A stretch of DNA of 64,000 nt from Nematostella vectensis (lineage: Eukaryota > Cnidaria > Anthozoa > Actiniaria > Edwardsiidae): positions 6,248,001-6,312,000 of the forward strand of contig NC_064034.1 in the NCBI RefSeq assembly GCF_932526225.1, read 5' to 3'. Position numbers and translations under genes: made by a program. Below the pieces are notes generated by a model. It made no database searches. It was not told the DNA's origin and saw only the letters and a list, made by a program, of their open reading frames with translations. Below are positions 10,173-21,500 of this stretch, piece after piece (the stretch's first letter is position 1; the number at the start of each line of letters is the position of its first letter).

Positions 10173-10967
10173 TGGACGCGCGCACGAATTTCCAATCATA
10201 AAGCAGCAAATAGAAGCCAGCAAAGTGCAATCCAAATGTCCCACAAAAGTCCCACAAATTGTACAACTTGTCGTATGAGGTCATTGAGTCCTGCTCGGAT
10301 TTATCTAAAATAAAGACGTTTAAAAACATGGTTACAACGATGGAAACTTGTCTTGTTGTCCAAGCTTGGTGAAAATGTTGTAGAGAAACATAGAAATAGA
10401 TACTACGAGTTTGGTTGTTGAATGGAAACGGCACAAATCCAGCTCAAAATACGAAAACTTGGAAATGATGTTTATGTGTTTTCAAAGCTATTTTTCTCAA
10501 CTTGAAGTGATTTAAGTGCAGGAAAAGTAGAAGAGAAAGCCGAATTCGCTGCCTACGCCCTTTTACTACAAGTTTCATCGGCAAACGTCAAGATTTACAC
10601 ATACAAACGACAGTCTCATTCTTGTATGTAATATAGTTACCAAGGATAATATCAAACACAAGTTTAATGGTAGGACTTACACTGCTCTTGTATGTGGTTT
10701 GTTTGCTTTTTGTTTTTGTTTCTTCGTAGTAAATTTTACGTGTTTTTCTGCAATTTGAGTCCCAACTCTACACTAAAGTGGCCGATCAAAGAAAACAGGG
10801 CTAGCACTTTGTACGCTGACCGGAAAATGCTTATATGCTTGTCCAGATACGCAAAAAATATCTCAAACCAATCTTTTTTGCCGTCTTTTTGTGGGACATT
10901 TGTGGGACCACATGGCTGTTATTGCATAATCTCCTTCCTATTGGCTATTCGTGCGCGTGATTGACAT
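10173..10967. mobile_element. Large imperfect inverted-repeat element
   Basis: Left end 10173-10255 and right end 10885-10967 share ordered inverted blocks: ACGCGCACGAAT, CCAAT, and AAATGTCCCACAAA with a second GTCCCACAAA. The blocks keep their order but the spacing has drifted. The 600-base interior has no recognisable coding. I read it as an old DNA-transposon derivative. Confidence 0.45.
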
Positions 10968-11387
10968 GTCGGATCTATGAATTGTTGTGCAAAGTTAGCA
11001 TTTAAATAGAAAAAAACGACATGCCGACCTTAAAAATCAAAATTTATTTGCGGGATAAGATGGGGCTGATCCATATGCACTAAAAAAGCAATGAATATAA
11101 TTCTATAATACTTTATTGACAATAGTTGTATTCCCCATTAACATGGAGAATTCTAAACATGGCAATGGAAAGCACACGAATAAAAGGCATTTTTTAATGA
11201 TAACACTGCAAATATTTGCCACGAGAATAAAACTGAGAATTTTTTTTTTACTTATATTGACTGCATCTGCTAATAAGCCAGACGCCAGCAGTGTGCAATA
11301 GTGGATTTCAGGGACGAAAGCAAAAAACTATTAGATCATCAAATTTATATAAGTCTGACACAATATAATATTTGGGGAGAAGCATGC

Positions 11388-12560
11388 TCAGATATTCGAT
11401 ACAATAATTGGCTTCGAGCTTTGTCTCCTCGCGTGCCATCCTATTGTGCCAATATTATTATCTACTTGTTGATTACGATCCCTTGACATCTTGCGGATAC
11501 TCCGCGTAGATACGCTACTTCTACGGATTCCGCTGTACAGTCGAGACGAGCTTGTAAACGAAACTCGTAGCGAGTAGAACGATCGTTTGTCGTGCAATTT
11601 TGACGTATTCTTTCGTTGTAAACCATGGCTTAAAAACTTTACACAAACGTTACATCGCATCTGCAGGGTTCCGAATATGAAGGGATTGATGCAACTGTTA
11701 GTGTAGTTCATTATATTAGCAAAAACCAAAATGGTGGAGAACGCGTTAGACCTCGATCCTTGGCCGAAGTCGTGCCAGAGCCATACCACGTGTGTCGGTA
11801 AAAGGCATACCGCAAATGCGACTACAGCAGCCGTGAAAATCTTAACAATGTGGACATTTCGCTGCAGCCGAGTCCGTAGTATCTGCTTTCCGTTGACTGC
11901 ACTAATCAAAACCGTCTTCAGTTTCTCGATGTCGTTATAGAGTTTTTGCCCGACGTGAATGTACGCCGCAGAGATCACCATCAAAGGAACAAGATAAAGG
12001 ACCAGAAACACAGTCATTGTGTACGCCTTAACGTATTTCAAACCAGGCCAGCTCTCAGTGCAGAATGTCTCCTTGAGGGACAACACGTAGCTGTAAGGCG
12101 CGACAAGGCCGATACTCCCTAGCCAGATGAATGCGATGACGCTCAGCGCGCGCGTTCGATGATATCTTGGTTTGAGCGGGTACATGATGGCCCTGTGGCG
12201 CTCAAGGCTCATGGAAAGCAGTGTGAATACAGAGACAGACATCAGGGTGGTCTGAAGGGGGTAAACCACTTTGCAGAGGAATTCTCCGAACGGCCAGTGA
12301 CCTGACAGGCTCTCAACGATGTCCAGTGGAATACTGATTAGACTGACAGCTAGGTCCGTGGTGGCGAGGTTCAGGATGAAGTACTCGCTAATCTTGCGTT
12401 TCTTTCGCGCGAGAACTGCAACGAAGATTAGGGTGTTGCCCACAGCGCCAATAGTCATAATCACAATATAGCAAAACAACTGCAGGACGCGGATGAACTC
12501 CCCTTCCATGCTTGAAAGGATTTCAGTGCTATTTAAGGATATATTACCAGTTGCCAACAT
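11388..12560 (-). CDS. Class A (rhodopsin-like) G protein-coupled receptor, intronless, 390 aa
   Basis: Seven hydrophobic segments carry the family signature residues: GN at 41-42 (TM1), NLATTDL with Asp69 (TM2), Cys96 and Cys167 for the extracellular disulfide, ERH at 120-122 in place of DRY, Trp146 (TM4), Pro192 (TM5), CLLP at 252-255 (TM6) and NPFIF at 292-296 in place of NPxxY (TM7). The extracellular N terminus is short with N-glycosylation sites at Asn6 and Asn10. The C-terminal tail is long, basic and serine-rich, suitable for kinase and arrestin regulation. The layout suggests a peptide or amine receptor; the ligand cannot be read from sequence. The gene has no introns, as many invertebrate class A receptors do. 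The ATG at 12560 is the first in frame and precedes a normal N terminus. Confidence 0.9.
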   Translation of the reverse strand: MLATGNISLNSTEILSSMEGEFIRVLQLFCYIVIMTIGAVGNTLIFVAVLARKKRKISEYFILNLATTDLAVSLISIPLDIVESLSGHWPFGEFLCKVVYPLQTTLMSVSVFTLLSMSLERHRAIMYPLKPRYHRTRALSVIAFIWLGSIGLVAPYSYVLSLKETFCTESWPGLKYVKAYTMTVFLVLYLVPLMVISAAYIHVGQKLYNDIEKLKTVLISAVNGKQILRTRLQRNVHIVKIFTAAVVAFAVCLLPTHVVWLWHDFGQGSRSNAFSTILVFANIMNYTNSCINPFIFGTLQMRCNVCVKFLSHGLQRKNTSKLHDKRSFYSLRVSFTSSSRLYSGIRRSSVSTRSIRKMSRDRNQQVDNNIGTIGWHARRQSSKPIIVSNI

Positions 12561-15500
12561 TGCTATTTTCTAGATAATATTGATAAATTTATTTCCTTTT
12601 GATTACCAGCGCATTCCCCCTTTTAATTCGCAAGGTTTCACTTGGTTGCAGTGCTAAATTATTCGGCACACGTAACTCCCCAAAGCTTCAATTGTCTTAG
12701 TTTAGATTGTTAAAGAAGTACACTTATGTACTTTTCACAAGCTGTGGCCCTTGCAGTCGTTGTGTTGTTATATCCGTCGGTAATCCCTGAGCCTTGAAGT
12801 GTTAGTATATCCAAATATCAGACGCTTTACCTTCAGGCTTTAAATATAAGTAAGCAGTAGTACACTTAGTGGCCTAGTGTGATAGAGGGCTGCGCTCGCA
12901 CTTGGTCACCTTGATGTTGGGTTAGTAAGGTGATGGCTTGGGCTAGCGTATCCTTTAAACCGCTGTTTCCTCTTCCGCAGCGTTCAGGTAGCAACAACAC
13001 TTTTGGAGAACTGCGGATGAAACCAAGTTAAAAGTTAATTACTGTACGTGTTCCGGTCTCACGGCGCTTCACTGCTGGAGAAAAGTGATAGCAAAATATG
13101 GACTAGACATTGCTTTTAAATAACGCAATGCTTAATAAGCCAACTAATTGAATCTTATGGTTCACTAAAAGTTTGATTCATCGTTCTTCGCCCATTGAAA
13201 GTTCCTGAAAATAGCTTTCCTTAATTGTTTTAGTTAAAAGGAAATAGACCGTATCGTCTGATTTCAGATTTTATTCCGAAGCTATTGTAAATAAATGATA
13301 ATGGAAATAAGTAGACTTTCAATGATAAGATTCCGTAGATAGCTCTCATTTCCCTTACAAGTTGATTGGGGTTTGTTATCAGGCGTTAATTGTATACTTC
13401 TCTAGCTTCTCCCACCGTCGTTTTTCAGCCATATCTCCCCTCTCCCTCCCCCTATAAAACCCAGTGAAATAAATGCACATCTCACATCTCTAAGTCAGAA
13501 TTCGAAAGACAAGCGCTAGTAAGAATGAATGAATTAACGCCTTGACTGCTTGCAACGTTGCTATTACAAATAATATCATCTTTCGCTTCCCTTACACCTG
13601 CCTGCTAGGGCAGTTCCCTGGCAAAGGAGAATAGATTGTTTCGGTTGACATTTGCTTCCTACAAATTTAACGGAAATAAGACCTCGTTTACAAAAGTATG
13701 CCAATTAGGGTATTTAGTTTATTTAAGAAATGACCAACTATGCTTTAGGTGGGTTACCCTTGGAGCTTTTCAAACACACCTTTTTAAACTTCCTGTTGCG
13801 TCAAAAAAATCACGAATGGCTTCATTTTTATAATATATTAGTATTAGTACACTCAATAAGCTTAAAAGATAGATTCACACTTTTTTTGTCATTTTTCGAT
13901 ATTCCAATGGCCATAAAATATTAATAATGTTGGTGATTTCCTAGGCCACAACGTCGAAAGAATAACCACTAGAACACCCCCTGAGGTATTTGTGCCATCA
14001 TGTCAAAATGGGTGCTGTTTTGAAGTAACAAATCTTTTTCACACCATATCTTTAAAGATTTGGCGATTGAAAACCAATTAAGAAACTCAAATGCGTTGTT
14101 TTTCACTTTTAAGAGAAGGGTTTTCGCGTCATAATAGTTAAAAGTATCATTACGCGAAAACCTTTTTTTCTGTGAAAGAAACGGACGCTTACGAATTTTA
14201 TCTTTTATATAAAAGTATTCCATATTGCAATATAACATAACACAACCTTTCATTACCATATCTTAAAATGCGTTTTGAATAGAAACCAATTGAGACACCT
14301 CGTGTTCTTAATACTCGAAAACCCCTGAAAAAAGTGTCCGATTTTGACCTTCTCTGGCAATTAGTATGACTTTCTGTTTTGCATATAACGTTAGACTAAG
14401 TTCATACCTTTCAACGACAGTGTTGAATTATCGGTGCAGTGGAAGAGAGTGACTTTTTTCTCATTAACAGCTGGTCATCTTGTATGGTAATCAAAGTACG
14501 TAGTCTGTTTTTTTTTTTCTTTTGGTTAATCGTTCCAATCATAAAGGAAATCTTTTGCTGTGTTTTGAAATATCCACAAGTTTCACTTATCTTACATTCA
14601 AGGTCTAACCGCACTAAAAGTCGCACCAAAATGCGGTTAGAGAGGGGAAAACTCACGCGACCCAGATACAGCCTGATATTTACACCCGAGATCTATATAT
14701 TGTTGGTAACAATAAGAGAATTCCACCAATCCCATGCACATACGAGTACGTGATAACGAAGCTTAGTTCGCCAGTTCGATTAACAAAAAAACATTCTGTT
14801 CGGTCAATAACTCAAAAAAGGGTGTTTTGACATGCAAATTGGGATTGTATGTAATCTAGTGTCATGTGCTCCATTTCATTATACCCCCGCAGGCAACCAT
14901 AACGAGAATACAAATAAGTAATCTTCGTTTTGAAACAATCACAAATTTCCGCTCGCGTGAACGAAGATCGGTTTCATGGCAAGACCATTTTAAGATATTG
15001 GCTTTTTGGAAATGCTTAGCAATCGCGCAAGTATGATGGAAAAACGTTATTACTCAAATTGAAAAATTCGTTAAACTATTTCACAGGATTTCATATGAAG
15101 TCTAACTTACCTTAATGTTTGGAAGTTTAGATTTCATGGCTTTATCTCAAACGAGCTCATTGCTCTGTGTTAAAATTGAAAAATTGTGAACCACATTTTT
15201 AATATGCCTTTCGTTAATGTATTTGCACAGAATGCTTAATTTCTCCGCTAAGTGCCTTCTCTTGGGATATAGAAATACGCAGTGAATGGTCGAACAGGAT
15301 GAACTACCGCTAATATCGTACTCTTTTTTCTTTAGTCTTTCATTTGACCGAGGCTATCCCAGTTAGTTGTCACCTGTCTGTCTAAAACTTGACATTTTTA
15401 CCATTAATCTCTCAACTAGGCAAACAAGGAAAAGTCTGTTGAACTTGCATTTAGTTAGCTGGGTTGTTTAGAAAAAAAAATCAGGAAGTAAACGGACGTA

Positions 15501-15720
15501 AACGGAAGATAACATTTTGTGTTTTCTTGTCATTCCTGAAAGAAAATTTCGATATTCTGACTTTTATTTTTTCTATTAGTGTTACTAATTTAGTATCTTA
15601 AAGGTATGCCGAGATTAATGATTTTTTTTAATTTTAAAAGCAGATCAAAGCATGACACGTTGCAAAACAGATCCTAGGGGCTTCCTTGCTTACAGGATAT
15701 CATATTGAAACGTATGACCT
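12561..15720. other. Intergenic, no supported gene
   Basis: AT-rich sequence. A TATA-like CTATAAAAC near 13452 is followed by an ATG at about 13526 whose frame stops after six codons, so it is at best a promoter for a non-coding or unseen transcript. I see no splice-consistent exons. Confidence 0.4.
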
Positions 15721-15789
15721 GAGATGACATGGCATTAAAAATCTCTGATGGACATCTTAAAAGCATAAAAACACTTTCTCCTTTCTTAA

Positions 15790-17809
15790 AACTACCCTTT
15801 AACCACACGCTACCTGATGACCTTAAACTACTAAACCCTATACTATCTGGTGACCAACAACTATATAACCCCACACGGCCTGGTGACCTTAAAGTACCTC
15901 TTAACCCCACACGACCCCCTGACCTTGTACCCTTCAATTCCACACTACCCCCTGACCTTGTACCCCTTTACCCCACACTACCCCCTGACCTTGTACCCCT
16001 CAACCCCACACTACCCCCTGACCTTGTGCCCCTCAACCCCACACTACCCCCTGACCTTGTACCCCTCAATCCCACACTACCTCCTGACCTTGTACCCCTC
16101 AACCCCACACTACCCCCTGACCTTGTACCCCTCAACCCCACACTACCCCCTGACCTTGTACCCCTCAACCCCACACTACCCCCAGACCTTGTACCCCTCA
16201 ACCCCACACTACCCCCTGACCTTGTACCCTCAATCCCACACTACCTCCTGACCTTGTACCCCTCAACCCCACACTACCCCCTGACCTTGTACCCCTCAAC
16301 CCCACACTACCCCCTGACCTTGTACCTCTCAACCCCACACTACCCCCTGACCTTGTACCCTCAATCCCACACTACCCCCTGACCTTGTACCCCTTTACCC
16401 CACACTCCCACACTACCCCCTGACCTTGTACCCCTTTACCCCACACTACCCCCTGACCTTGTACCCCTCAACCCCACACTACCCCCTGACCTTGTACCCC
16501 TCAACCCCACACTACCCCCTGACCTTGTACCCCTCAACCCCACACTACCCCCTGACCTTGTACCCCTTTACCCCACACTACCCCCTGACCTTGTACCCCT
16601 CAATCCCACACTACCCCCTGACCTTGTACCCCTCAACCCCACACTACCCCCTGACCTTGTACCCCTTTACCCCACACTACCCCCTGACCTTGTACCCCTC
16701 AACCCCACACTACCCCCTGACCTTGTACCTCTCAACCACACACTACCCCCTGACCTTGTACCTCTCAACCACACACTACCCCCTGACCTTGTACCCCTCA
16801 ACCACACACTACCCCCTGACCTTGTACCCCTCAATCCCACACTACCCCCTGACCTTGTACCCCTCAACCCCACACTACCCCCTGACCTTGTACCCCTTTA
16901 CCCCACACTACCCCCTGACCTTGTACCCCTCAATCCCACACTACCTCCTGACCTTGTACCCCTCAACCCCACACTACCCCCTGACCTTGTACCCCTCAAT
17001 TCCACACTACACCCTGACCTTCTACCCCTCAATCCCACACTACCCTTGCCTTGTACCCCTCAACCCCACACTACCCCCTGACCTTGTACCCCTCAACCCC
17101 ACACTACCCCCTGACCTTGTACCCCTCAACCCCACTCCACCCCCTGACCTTGTACCCCTCAACCCCACACTACCCCCTGGCCTTGTACCCCCTCAACCCC
17201 ACACTACCCCCTGACCTTGTACCCCTCAACCCCACACTACCCCCTGACCTTGTACCCCTCAACCCAACACTACCCCCTGACCTTGTACCCCTCAACCCCA
17301 CACTACCCCCTGACCTTGTACCCCTCAATCCCACACTACCCCCTGACCTTGTACCCCTCAACCCCACACTACCCCCTGACCTTGTACCCCTCAACCCCAC
17401 TCCACCCCCTGACCTTGTACCCCTCAACCCCACACTACCCCCTGGCCTTGTACCCCCTCAACCCCACACTACCCCCTGACCTTGTACCCCTCAACCCCAC
17501 ACTACCCCCTGACCTTGTACCCCTCAACCCCACACTACCCCCTGACCTTGTACCCCTCAATCCCACACTACCCTGGCCTTTTACCCCTCAATCCCACACT
17601 ACCCCCTGACCTTGTACCCCTCAACCCCACACTACCCCCTGACCTTGTACCCCTCAACCACACACTACCCTGGCCTTTTACCCCTCAACCCCACACTACC
17701 CCCTGACCTTGTACCCCTCAATCCCACACTACCCCCTGACCTTGTACCCCTCAACCCCACACTACCCTGGCCTTTTACCCCTCAACCACACACTACCCCC
17801 TGACCTTAA
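15790..17809 (+). repeat. 33-bp minisatellite, about 60 copies
   Basis: The unit is about CCCCACACTACCCCCTGACC followed by TTGTACCCCTCAA. Copies from about 15960 to 17800 are highly alike; copies before 15960 and a fragment at 17950-18005 are old and diverged, showing outward decay. Because 33 is a multiple of three and the unit lacks stops in several frames, long open frames appear on both strands (plus: an 11-residue PLNPTLPPDLV period; minus: GLRGTRSGGSV). Several copies are one base short or long and shift the frame, which argues against a protein. Confidence 0.9.
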
Positions 17810-18513
17810 CAACAAATCTATTTGAATCTGCGCTATTAATTAGCCCACTGCTTTTATACTTTAGAAATATTTTTCGCGTTTTCCATTACAAATCATCGGA
17901 GATTGTTACGTAATCGACCGGAAGAAGACTGGTGACAATGCTACACAACAATCCTACAGTATCTCCTGACCTTAAAGCTTCCCTCAACCCCCAAACAACC
18001 CCCTGAACTGCAAGTAAAACCGCAGTCAAATTGCAAGTGCTCACATCTGGGCGGGAGTTTGAAGATTGTGCACCAAATTATATATCCATGTAAACCCTGA
18101 ATAAACAAAATATTTTATTTCACTTCAATTGTAAGTACCAGGGGATTTGTTTATTTTCTCAGCAATCTGTAGCTTATGTTATATCCATCACTCGGTAAAA
18201 ATTCGTGAGCGAGCTTGAAAAGTATTGGTTTTGTTGAGGGATTAAGGAGATAAATTCTATATCTCTATAAAAGTTGATTAACCAGATTTGTTTGTGGGTC
18301 TATACTCAGAATTGATACCAGTGCAAGAGGCTCATTCACTGTACAAATTTCTTAGATTGAAAATTGAATGACGTAGCACCATTTTTTTCCACTAATATGG
18401 AGTTATGTCTTAACCAGTAAGAGAGTAATGTTCTTCCGGTACCCATTTGTTTTCCTCTGAGTTTTTTTCCACAAGCTTTCAAGTGTATAATGTATGTAAA
18501 CAATATACACTTT

Positions 18514-18543
18514 CAAGTGTATAATGTAAACATTATACACTTG
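18514..18543. repeat. Perfect 30-base hairpin
   Basis: CAAGTGTATAATG and CATTATACACTTG are exact inverted copies around a 4-base TAAA loop. The same words recur before (18478-18511) and after (18541-18560) in both orientations, forming a 90-base AT-rich cluster of overlapping palindromes. Confidence 0.85.
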
Positions 18544-21500
18544 TATAATGTTTACATTATTCACTTTATACTTTTGAATTTTATACTTTATACTTTTATA
18601 CTTTTGGGGTTGCACTGGTATTTGTCTGCTACAACAAACATGTAAATGTTTGTTTTAGCAGAATGTAAGATAGAGAAAAAAATATATCCTTTCTTCGTCA
18701 ATTTCCGTTCGCTTATGATGGGTGATATTTTAAAAGCTGCAATTATATAAGGCTTTTTTGATAATGGAAAGGAGAGTAGAGCTTTGCCATCGTAGGGTCG
18801 AAATGTGACTTTCTGCGTCATCTTGTTTTACGAGAAAGTTTTTGCATAAAAGACAATAGAACTTAAGTAAAAAGGAAAGAAAGAAATGTAAAGTAAAGAG
18901 CTCCATTCTTTGCTCATAACTCATAAATTTCTTAGCGCCCATACATCCTTTGGTTTCTCCGTGATTGTTCATAGTCTGAAGCGTTCTCTAAAAGTGTCCT
19001 TGTAAATTGTTTTGAAATGGCCATTAATAAACCCGTCATTAAGATTCAGAAAAAAAGGGAAAAAGTGCTTTTGAATAAATTCTAGTTTGCACAAATCTAA
19101 TCTTTGTTTCAATATTCTTGACCGTTATGCTGCAAGATTAATGATGACCTGGAATTTCTAACCAAACAAGAAATAAGTTTGAGCTGCATTGCAAAGACTA
19201 TTTATTGTTTCGGCAAAAATTGCCGACATCGCTTGACAGTTTTGATATCAGAAGCTTTGAAAAAACATGTCGGTGATTGCAAGTTATCGTTCGAGAAAAT
19301 AACAACATCGATAATATTGATAGTTTTATTTCACTAGCCGATGAATTTGGGAACCAAGTATTTTTTGTGAGACACAAATAGAGTTGTTATAATAATAAAT
19401 GTATCGTTCCATGGGCAAACGCGCTAACAATGATATTTATAAGTGCCTCTTATCTTCTTTACTCGAGACAGAAATTATTGCTTCTTTTATCAAAATTTAA
19501 ATAAATATAAGAGAGGGCACTCTTATAAAAATTCAGAAAAAAAAAACGTTGAAAAGGTCAATACACATAGGAATTAGAAGTAAACGACTCTGAAATGTAC
19601 CTTTTAAATTCATTTGATAAAGTGTTATAACTTGAGATGTGGTGATTTGTGAGCTTTTAAGGAGACTCAGTCTAGTCGCTTTCCCTTTTATGTTCACGAT
19701 TCCAAGTTTCTAGTAAACACATACTTTTAAAAATTACTGAATGTCGCTGTAACACAAATGAACGCAAAATTTCTAAATTTCGTTTAAAAACAATAAGCTC
19801 AAAATTGTACTCAGTTGCTTTCTCTTTAAAAAAAAAAACTTTTCCACTTATTTTGGACAAGATAACACTACAAAGAAACACAAAATGTTATGCAAATTCC
19901 TTTTTTGCTGTTTGACCCTGTCGAGTTTGATAGCTGTAAACTCATTATGAACTGCAAGTTAACACCACATCCTAGAAACTTTCCCCCTTTGATAAGTATA
20001 GTTTTAACAAGCAAATTTCTGATTCAGTTTTTTACCTGCTAAGAATAAGTTGCAATAATGCAATTATGACTTGAAGACTTTCCAATGCTCATCATGTCGA
20101 TACGAGCCAATGCGTAAAAAACATTTTTCCTCACGTCGTGGCTCTCTTTTAAAATTGAAGTAAATGATTAGAATCAGACGAAAGCCTCGACTGGATGCAT
20201 TGTCTAGTTAGCGTATTTCAAAACTGAGCTATTGTAAGCGATGACTCTAATATGGGTTGCTATTATCCAATAACTTGCCGGCACGCAGGCGGCCATATAA
20301 ATTGTACGAAGCCTCGGTGGAATGATAAAAAAAGAACATAGCCTATAGCTTTCTCGATTAAAATTCTAGCAAGTGATTCTAACTGGCTTTCACGTATACA
20401 AAACACTCTATTATATCTATCGCCTGATTTGTTTAAAAGTTTTAGTAAACAGTATTCATTAGATGACGAAGAAATGTCAAGATTCATTTGAAATGAAACC
20501 CTTCTCTGATGCGTTGTATTTGAAATGTGGTTCTTGGCAATTGAAATGAGAAAAAAGGAAACATATCTTAGGATCTGTTGATTACTAAATCTATAATATT
20601 ACGCTCTCTATCCTATTTTTCAAAACTATTACATGGCATCTAAACCGCCTTGCATTTTGTTTACAAACGTCTTGAGTTTGTACTGTTTTTGCTCTCTGTT
20701 ATTCAGCATGGAAGTGCCTCATTTTGCGTCAGAGAACCTTTTTTGTGCATATTTATATGAGGATAGGCTTTGAATCTCGTAAACCAGTTATCAGCAAGAT
20801 GGCAAGTAGATTTTACATTATTTACTTCACTTTATCACTTCAAAACCCAAAGCTCTTTCTTCCTATTTATGACATTTGTTAAGGATAAGCCCAAAATGTA
20901 TTTTAAGAGCTTTAAGCCTTTTGCCTTTCTTCTGTCGTAACAAAACGCATTTTTGTTTTCCTTTTTCCACTGTCAAACGTTAAAAGTTTTTTCTTGTTAT
21001 TAATGTGTCTATGATGTGTCCATTTTGGGGAAATGCATAAGCCGAGAAAGCATTTTACAGAAGTTCTACTTAGGTACGGCTGCAAGTCTCATTATGCCGT
21101 GTTCTTAGCGAATTCAATTTCGCTTTACATGTCATTTGAAACCACGGGGCGCGTTTTATGTCTAATTTAGTGCTGTTTATATAAATAAAAGTGCGCCTTA
21201 ACCCCTATTACACCTCGACAACATGAGATTCATAACATTTTACTTACATGGATGTCGGCGAGTACCCTTCTGTGAAGCTCCCATATGTTTTTTCAGCGCT
21301 TTGGAGATATTGATTGTATTGTTTTGCGATTCTTTAACATATATACTCTATGAATTGTTCTCTGCCCATGCCTTCCGCCTTTGCCTATTAGCGATTCCTT
21401 ACGTTATTTCTTCCCTCTTTATGCCTTTTTGCTCTGCCGGGGGTTACAGTCACGTTCTATGCTTCTCTCATTTTCTCCCTGACCCCCTCCGTTACGTAAT

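Larger units (their letters stand above)
4748..11387. other. Gene-poor interval with repeats
   Basis: I found no supported protein gene here. It holds a 23-bp tandem repeat (near 5.5 kb), a long G tract (5.88 kb), two opposed arrays of a 10-bp satellite (6.68-6.97 and 8.14-8.69 kb), a hairpin (8.76 kb), a possible truncated first exon (8.98 kb), a tRNA-like sequence (9.46 kb) and a large imperfect inverted repeat (10.17-10.97 kb). The open frames near 6.02, 7.2 and 10.1 kb lack splice or composition support. Confidence 0.5.

Noticed and set aside
15729-17803. Many long overlapping open frames (PLNPTLPPDLV on plus, GLRGTRSGGSV on minus)
   Set aside because: They follow from a stop-free 33-bp tandem repeat; copies with lost or gained bases shift the frame, so no single protein spans the array.
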